Part shown: positions 60,189-64,000 of the stretch, in pieces | How positions within the stretch are numbered: position 1 is the stretch's first letter | Layout of the letters: each line of letters begins with the position of its first letter | Source: Giardia muris | Lineage: Eukaryota > Fornicata > Diplomonadida > Hexamitidae | Length of the DNA: 64,000 bases | Assembly (NCBI GenBank): GCA_006247105.1 | Contig: CM016925.1 | Span: forward strand, 1,488,001 to 1,552,000 | Direction: 5' to 3' | The notes under the pieces: generated by a model | The model's input: only the letters and a program-made list of their open reading frames with translations | Database searches by the model: none | What the model was told of the DNA's origin: nothing | Program-made: the position numbers and the translations under genes

Positions 60189-60261
60189 GCCACTTTAGCT
60201 CAGATGGCAGAGCAACAGACTGAAGATCTGCGGGTCCTGGGTTCGATTCCCAGAAGTGGCA
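60189..60261 (+). tRNA. tRNA-Phe(GAA)
   Basis: The acceptor GCCACTT/AAGTGGC is fully paired with discriminator A. The D-arm is GCTC...GAGC, the anticodon loop CTGAAGA has anticodon GAA, and the T-arm is CTGGG-TTCGATT-CCCAG. One A-C mismatch sits at the top of the anticodon stem. No intron; length 73 nt. It is preceded by a GC-rich block and immediately followed by the stop of the next minus-strand gene. Confidence 0.97.
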
Positions 60262-60262
60262 T

Positions 60263-61084
60263 TCACTCACGTCGGCAAGAGAGTCGAGCGTCGATGTATG
60301 GCCTTAAGATGAGTGGGGTGTCCTCGATGAGGGTGTCTCCGGCAAGACGCTTTGGTGGGGCGTTAGACTGACGGAAGTTGACGAGGCAGTTAGGGACGTC
60401 GGCCGCAAGCTCCCGGATCACTTCATATTTCTCCTGAACCCATTGCTGCCGCCTCTTAATATCACAATACTCCTGATCTATACGAGCGAGTTCTCGCTTG
60501 CTCTTCTGGTCATGGCACGTTGCAATGCGGACCGCAGGGTAGAACCTATCGCGCTCGACACTTGTACGGTATGGGTTGCAGGTCGTTGGGACTGGCCCCT
60601 CCATAATGATCGGTCGCTCATATGCGTCAATGGACATATTTGGACTTGTTGCGGGACGTTCCTCAAGGGGAGGTCTTTGACATGGGCATCGCCCCTCACA
60701 GCATCCATTACAGTTGCACGCCCGCGGACAACCGCAGGGGCGTGGCTCGTCGCTTTCCAGGATCTCACAGGTACGGCAGGTGCGCCGGGAAAGTGGTGGA
60801 AGAGTTCCATCCGGAGTTGCGCCAAGATTAGGAACTCGATCATGTGAGGCGAGGCGGTCCTTCATCTGCGACTGGCTGCGCTGAAGCGGTACGTTTGGAC
60901 GGGTGTGGACGCCCATCGACGTCCTGACGCGAGGGACTTCGCGGTGCGAGGCCAGATGGTTGTTGAAGTTGAAGCAGTAGCACCCCAGACGGGGATACAT
61001 CCAGCACTTCTTACACCGGCAGGCACCCTCACAGATCGTGTAGGATGGATCGTCGAAACGGCAATCGAGTGCGCGGGATGGCAT
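60263..61084 (-). CDS. cysteine-rich protein with CxCxxC motif, tandem family member A (273 aa)
   Basis: Two cysteine clusters are visible. The N-terminal one (residues 18-35) is C-E-G-A-C-R-C-K-K-C followed by G-C-Y-C. A second is near residues 100-130: CRTC, CGCPRACNCNGCCEGRCPC. The C-terminal part (about 185-235) is a charged helix (SKRELARIDQEYCDIKRRQQW). No signal peptide or transmembrane segment is seen, so it is probably cytosolic and metal-binding or disulfide-linked. It does not look like a VSP (no CxxC repeats, no CRGKA tail). The start follows CTAAAAATCT. Function unknown. Confidence 0.65.
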   Translation of the reverse strand: MPSRALDCRFDDPSYTICEGACRCKKCWMYPRLGCYCFNFNNHLASHREVPRVRTSMGVHTRPNVPLQRSQSQMKDRLASHDRVPNLGATPDGTLPPLSRRTCRTCEILESDEPRPCGCPRACNCNGCCEGRCPCQRPPLEERPATSPNMSIDAYERPIIMEGPVPTTCNPYRTSVERDRFYPAVRIATCHDQKSKRELARIDQEYCDIKRRQQWVQEKYEVIRELAADVPNCLVNFRQSNAPPKRLAGDTLIEDTPLILRPYIDARLSCRRE

Positions 61085-61112
61085 AGATTTTTAGAAATCA
61101 AGTGCTTCACAG

Positions 61113-61949
61113 TCAGTTAGCGGTCGAGATCCCGGGGACAGTCCGCATGCTGCGGGTCCCGGAGCGGGGGTCCCAGTTGCGACAGTCGGGCTTGTTAGTG
61201 AAGGAGTTGTGTCCGTACTCATGTGGCGACTCCAGCTCTTCGGGCCAGGGGATTTCCGCATTACATGTGTCAGTTGCAAGAAAGCCGGAGCTACGCGGCT
61301 TACGGCTAGGTTTGGAGGTGTGTGGGATGTCAGCACCATTGGAAAGGCGGCTAGATAACTCCTGGCGGGTCCAACTGTCTTCATATTCTCGTTGACGACG
61401 CTTTCTATCGATAGCGGCGTTGCGAGCGTCCCAGTCGAACTGGGAGGGCGTCCGATCGGCCGGAACCGTTAGAACTTTGTTGAACTCACTGGAATACGCG
61501 TCTGCATCGTCTGTCCCTGGTACTGGGTGTTCTTCAGGGCGCCAAGCGGGATAAGACTTTGCTGCGAGCTTCGTCATCTCCGAAGACGCATGCCCGCAAC
61601 AGGTCTGGTTGGGCGGATGCGGAATGCAGGAGAAGCGCCCCTCGATGTCCAGATTATGAGGGAACTTATATACGTAATGGTTGGGAACCGGGACCGCGCA
61701 CGTCGGGCGGATCGGCTTGATATGGCAGCAGCTGGTACGGGGGTCGTTGCCCTGGCAGGGAAGAGAGTAGGGATTTAGACTACGATAGTCGTAACCCTGC
61801 CCGGTCGTTTGAGTGTACGAGGGTTGCGCCCCGAGGTCATCGCCTGCGCACGCTCGTTCGTAGCTCCGAAGGCGAGTCGCGCACGCGCGGCAGTCACACT
61901 CGCCATGGGCTTCGCATACCATCGCGGAACAGTTCGGGGCCTGCCACAT
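61113..61949 (-). CDS. cysteine-rich protein with CxCxxC motif, tandem family member B (278 aa)
   Basis: The N-terminus contains C7, C12, then C-D-C-R-A-C at 18-23, matching members A and C in position. Scattered cysteines follow (SCCHIK, TCAVP, SCIPH, QTCCGH), then a charged helix (RNAAIDRKRRQREYEDSW, about 175-192) and a basic Ser-rich C-terminus. The repeated Tyr/Pro/His words (NHYVYKFPHNLDIEGRF) are unusual. There is no signal peptide or membrane helix. The ATG is preceded on its strand by GGGAGAAAA. It lies 28 bp upstream of member A on the same strand. Function unknown. Confidence 0.65.
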   Translation of the reverse strand: MWQAPNCSAMVCEAHGECDCRACATRLRSYERACAGDDLGAQPSYTQTTGQGYDYRSLNPYSLPCQGNDPRTSCCHIKPIRPTCAVPVPNHYVYKFPHNLDIEGRFSCIPHPPNQTCCGHASSEMTKLAAKSYPAWRPEEHPVPGTDDADAYSSEFNKVLTVPADRTPSQFDWDARNAAIDRKRRQREYEDSWTRQELSSRLSNGADIPHTSKPSRKPRSSGFLATDTCNAEIPWPEELESPHEYGHNSFTNKPDCRNWDPRSGTRSMRTVPGISTAN

Positions 61950-61970
61950 TTTTCTCCCTTTACAGACCGA

Positions 61971-62951
61971 CTAAGCATTCCCGCGCGTCGGGCGACGGAA
62001 GTGCACCTCGGGGACGTTTCCGAGGGTGTTCTGAAGGGCGATTTGCCGTTGTGCGTTCTTCGCCTGAAGCGCGTGGACGTGCCCGAGCGTGCGCTTCGCA
62101 TCGACGAGGCGCTGCGTCGACTCGGTGTATGTCTCATTGAAGTGACTATCACCCAGAGCAGGCCTACGAAGCGGGTCAGTGGTGAGGAGCTGATTGTTGT
62201 ACACGCGCGGAGAATTCCAACTCCCAGGGCTTTGGCGAGCAGACACGCGATACTGAGAAACGAGCCCAGGAAGATACCTGCCACAAGGATCGCAACGGTT
62301 CGCCCGCGCATAATCATCGGCTGACTCGGTGAAGGTCGTGGCCCCACGAGGGACACAATACCTATTCAGTGGTGCTCTAAGCCGACGGCCGACAGTAGAG
62401 ACCGGTTGAGTAAGTGGGCGTGTAGCGTTGCAGACTCGGTACTTGGGAGCGACGAAAGGGAGGGTTGTCACGTCAGAATCGTTAGGGCGCGTCTCCTGTG
62501 TCTGGAATGTATGCGAGCCGGTTCCAGCTGGATCCGTCATCTCGGGACAAAAGCTTGGGCCGTGTTCTTCTTGACATGGAGGTTTGCACCCATCTGAGGT
62601 ATCGAATTCATAATCTGCACGAACCGGACGCGTGCCCCAAGCCGTTGCACTACGAGTTCCAGGGAGCTTGCACCCACAGGGGTGCGCACCGCGTGGGGGA
62701 CAGCCGGTAGGAATACAGGGATATCCGTTCGCGATGGGGTCGATACGCTCCCACTCGGGGTCCTTCATGCGCCTTGCCATTCGTGTCTTCTCCCAAGCCA
62801 TGAACTCCGCGAGATCCTCGCGGGTGATGTTATTGTTGGGTGGGCAATGACAACCATGCACGGCCCAGTTCGGGCACTCGCAGCACCGGCACGGGTTCGC
62901 GGTTGTCACCCCTGTGAAGGACGCCGAGCTATGGACTCCGCGCCTATTCAT
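61971..62951 (-). CDS. cysteine-rich protein with CxCxxC motif, tandem family member C (326 aa)
   Basis: I start at the ATG 62951, which has GTGAAAAAA directly before it; an apparent start three codons further up is GTG, not ATG. Residues 21-36 hold C-R-C-C-E-C and then G-C-H-C, the same spacing as member A (CxCxxC...GCxC). More cysteines follow in pairs (CIPTGCPP, CGCK, CKPPC, CDPC). The C-terminal 60 residues form a helix rich in Gln/Asn/Arg. No membrane segment is present. The first bases overlap the end of the coiled-coil gene by 8 nt. Confidence 0.65.
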   Translation of the reverse strand: MNRRGVHSSASFTGVTTANPCRCCECPNWAVHGCHCPPNNNITREDLAEFMAWEKTRMARRMKDPEWERIDPIANGYPCIPTGCPPRGAHPCGCKLPGTRSATAWGTRPVRADYEFDTSDGCKPPCQEEHGPSFCPEMTDPAGTGSHTFQTQETRPNDSDVTTLPFVAPKYRVCNATRPLTQPVSTVGRRLRAPLNRYCVPRGATTFTESADDYARANRCDPCGRYLPGLVSQYRVSARQSPGSWNSPRVYNNQLLTTDPLRRPALGDSHFNETYTESTQRLVDAKRTLGHVHALQAKNAQRQIALQNTLGNVPEVHFRRPTRGNA

Positions 62952-63537
62952 TTTTTTCACGACCTTCCAAAGCAGTCACTCGCGCCTCCAGAGAGCGCAC
63001 GCGCTCGCACTGCTCTTCGAACCGGCGAGAGAGCGCAGCCAGTGCGTTTGTTGCGAGCCGGTTCCGGCCAGCTAGGCGCATTGCACGCTTCCGTTCCTGC
63101 CGCACGTCTGCGACAAGTTCTAGAAGTAAGGAGTGCTTCTCCTCTACCACCTTGGCCGCTCTTTTGACGATATCGTTGGCCTGCTTCTGGAGATCGTCCC
63201 GCGTCTCACGGACGATATCTTTCATCATCTCTTCTGCGTGGGTGATAGTAAGAATCCCAGGATTGCTGGGAGCGGAGGCCGGCTGACTTAGAGCGGATAG
63301 GGTCAGGTTGGACCTATCGGTAGGGGTGGGGCTAGGTTCTGCCAAGAGCGGGGTTGTTCTATCAAGTGTCTCCTTGATCAGGTTTCGCATGGGAGACTGA
63401 CCGTTTGTGTTGGAGCCGGTGCCCCACGACCGGCAGAGCTCCCGGACGCCCTTGAGGTGCTCGTGGAAGCGGGTCGCATACTGATCGGACGGTTGAGACT
63501 GAGGCGGAGTTGTTGTAAATGAAGTCTTCGAAGACAT
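62944..63537 (-). CDS. coiled-coil protein (197 aa)
   Basis: The ATG at 63537 follows AGTAAA on its strand. Residues 1-95 are Ser/Thr/Pro-rich. From about residue 100 to the end the protein is a long charged coiled coil (MMKDIVRETRDDLQKQ, VVEEKHSLLLELVADVRQE, FEEQCERVRSLEARVTALE). No cysteine cluster is present, unlike the three genes downstream. It is 1 bp from the stop of the EGF-like gene and overlaps member C, so it belongs to the same packed array. No named family. Confidence 0.7.
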   Translation of the reverse strand: MSSKTSFTTTPPQSQPSDQYATRFHEHLKGVRELCRSWGTGSNTNGQSPMRNLIKETLDRTTPLLAEPSPTPTDRSNLTLSALSQPASAPSNPGILTITHAEEMMKDIVRETRDDLQKQANDIVKRAAKVVEEKHSLLLELVADVRQERKRAMRLAGRNRLATNALAALSRRFEEQCERVRSLEARVTALEGREKNE

Positions 63538-63538
63538 T

Positions 63539-64000
63539 TTACTCGATCTGAATGCGCCGACGCTTCCGTCGCAGAACGAGAGGAACGGCGACTGCGACGG
63601 CCGTCGCCGCGGCGAGAGGGATCAGGACGGCGAGGACGATCCCCCAAACAGGCGTACTACACGCGATTCCGGAATACCCTTTATCGCACTTACATTTTAG
63701 ATTATCCTCACAAACCCCATGGCCATGGCACGTCACTCCGCTTACGCTTGGCTGGCACCGCCGGCTGATGCAGCCCTTTTGCGTCTCCTCATAGTTCTGT
63801 AAGCAATTGCAACCCCAGGTCTGTGATCCCGAGTCCAGACGGCAAGACCCCGCCCCAAGGCATGGTATCCCATGCTCGGTCGGAGCACAGCCGCTTGGTA
63901 TGCAGCCTCGTGGGGTCAACACAAACCCGTCGAGGCATTTGCACCCATACTTACCTCCTTCAAGAACGCAATCCCCACCGTTGAACGGCCCACAAATCCG
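63539..64000 (-). CDS. EGF-like cysteine-rich membrane protein, N-terminus outside window
   Basis: The frame is open to the window edge, 153 residues visible. Three EGF-like modules occur (CGPFNGGDC...CKCLDGF; CLGAGSC...CNCLQNY; CHGHGVC...CKCDKGYSGIAC), each with the C-x-C-x(2-5)-G/Y end. A hydrophobic membrane helix follows (WGIVLAVLIPLAAATAVAVAVPLVL) and then a short basic tail, RRKRRRIQIE. Giardia VSPs end in CRGKA, so this is instead a tenascin-like or high-cysteine membrane protein. It is likely on the cell surface or in secretory vesicles; ligand unknown. Confidence 0.75.
   Translation of the reverse strand, partial: RICGPFNGGDCVLEGGKYGCKCLDGFVLTPRGCIPSGCAPTEHGIPCLGAGSCRLDSGSQTWGCNCLQNYEETQKGCISRRCQPSVSGVTCHGHGVCEDNLKCKCDKGYSGIACSTPVWGIVLAVLIPLAAATAVAVAVPLVLRRKRRRIQIE

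Noticed and set aside
62952..62960. Start of Cys-rich member C at 62960
   Set aside because: The codon is GTG; the first ATG is at 62951 with an A-run before it.
63539..64000. Variant-specific surface protein (VSP)
   Set aside because: The tail is RRKRRRIQIE, not CRGKA, and the modules are EGF-like rather than CxxC repeats.
1..64000. CRISPR array, transposon, retroelement or rRNA genes
   Set aside because: No spaced direct repeats, no transposase or reverse-transcriptase motifs, no terminal inverted repeats and no rRNA stretches were seen. The only large repeat is the kinase inverted pair.

Overview
The window looks like nuclear chromosomal DNA of a diplomonad, most probably a Giardia species; G. 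muris is my best guess from general knowledge, not from a search. The evidence is very compact packing with no introns that I can see, A-rich initiators touching the ATG (AAAATG, TAAAAGATG, CATAAATATG), an AGTRAA-type polyadenylation hexamer overlapping or abutting several stop codons, several ankyrin-repeat proteins of the Giardia Protein 21.1 / NEK type, a DMC1-type recombinase, and eukaryotic housekeeping genes throughout. There are no bacterial ribosome binding sites or operons. Neighbouring genes meet head-to-head across 4-22 bp or tail-to-tail with small overlaps.

Layout. 1-9.6 kb: a partial fructosamine-kinase-like gene, a membrane-anchored thioredoxin-like protein, a 701-aa orphan, an EMC6-like membrane protein, a NAA40-like acetyltransferase, an NSE4 kleisin, and a divergent pair of degenerate-kinase plus ankyrin proteins. 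9.6-20.9 kb: an ankyrin-RING protein, a small orphan, JJJ1/DNAJC21, an Sm/LSm protein, a SET/MYND protein and a 1910-aa XRN exonuclease. 20.9-30.8 kb: a visibly GC-rich island bounded by tRNA-Ile(GAT) and tRNA-Asn(GTT). It holds two decayed ankyrin genes (one ending in a kinase, one in a RING finger), an intact ankyrin/coiled-coil/kinase gene whose kinase part is repeated in inverted orientation with 691 identical bases, a two-repeat Myb protein, a head-to-head NAF1-like/RPB12 pair, a start-less ORF against tRNA-Asn, and about 1.4 kb without recognisable genes. 30.8-47.6 kb: an 1793-aa helical orphan head-to-head with a Sec20-like SNARE, an ATM/ATR-class PIKK of 2456 aa, an ankyrin protein head-to-head with the mRNA cap methyltransferase, and DMC1. 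47.6-60.1 kb: a karyopherin, a histone-fold candidate, a small membrane protein, a 1052-aa possible tether, a STE-type kinase with an N-myristoylation signal, RPF1, a DTW-domain protein, a Cdc25-like phosphatase and an ankyrin protein. 60.1-64 kb: tRNA-Phe(GAA), then five tightly packed minus-strand genes: three cysteine-rich proteins sharing an N-terminal CxCxxC motif, a coiled-coil protein, and the C-terminal end of an EGF-like membrane protein.

How it fits together. Most genes are ordinary housekeeping functions (RNA processing and decay, ribosome biogenesis, DNA damage response and recombination, membrane traffic, transcription). The accessory signal is in the ankyrin/kinase/RING family, which shows intact, pseudokinase and decayed states with an inverted gene-conversion-like tract, and in the cysteine-rich tandem family at the right end, which I do not recognise as any described family.
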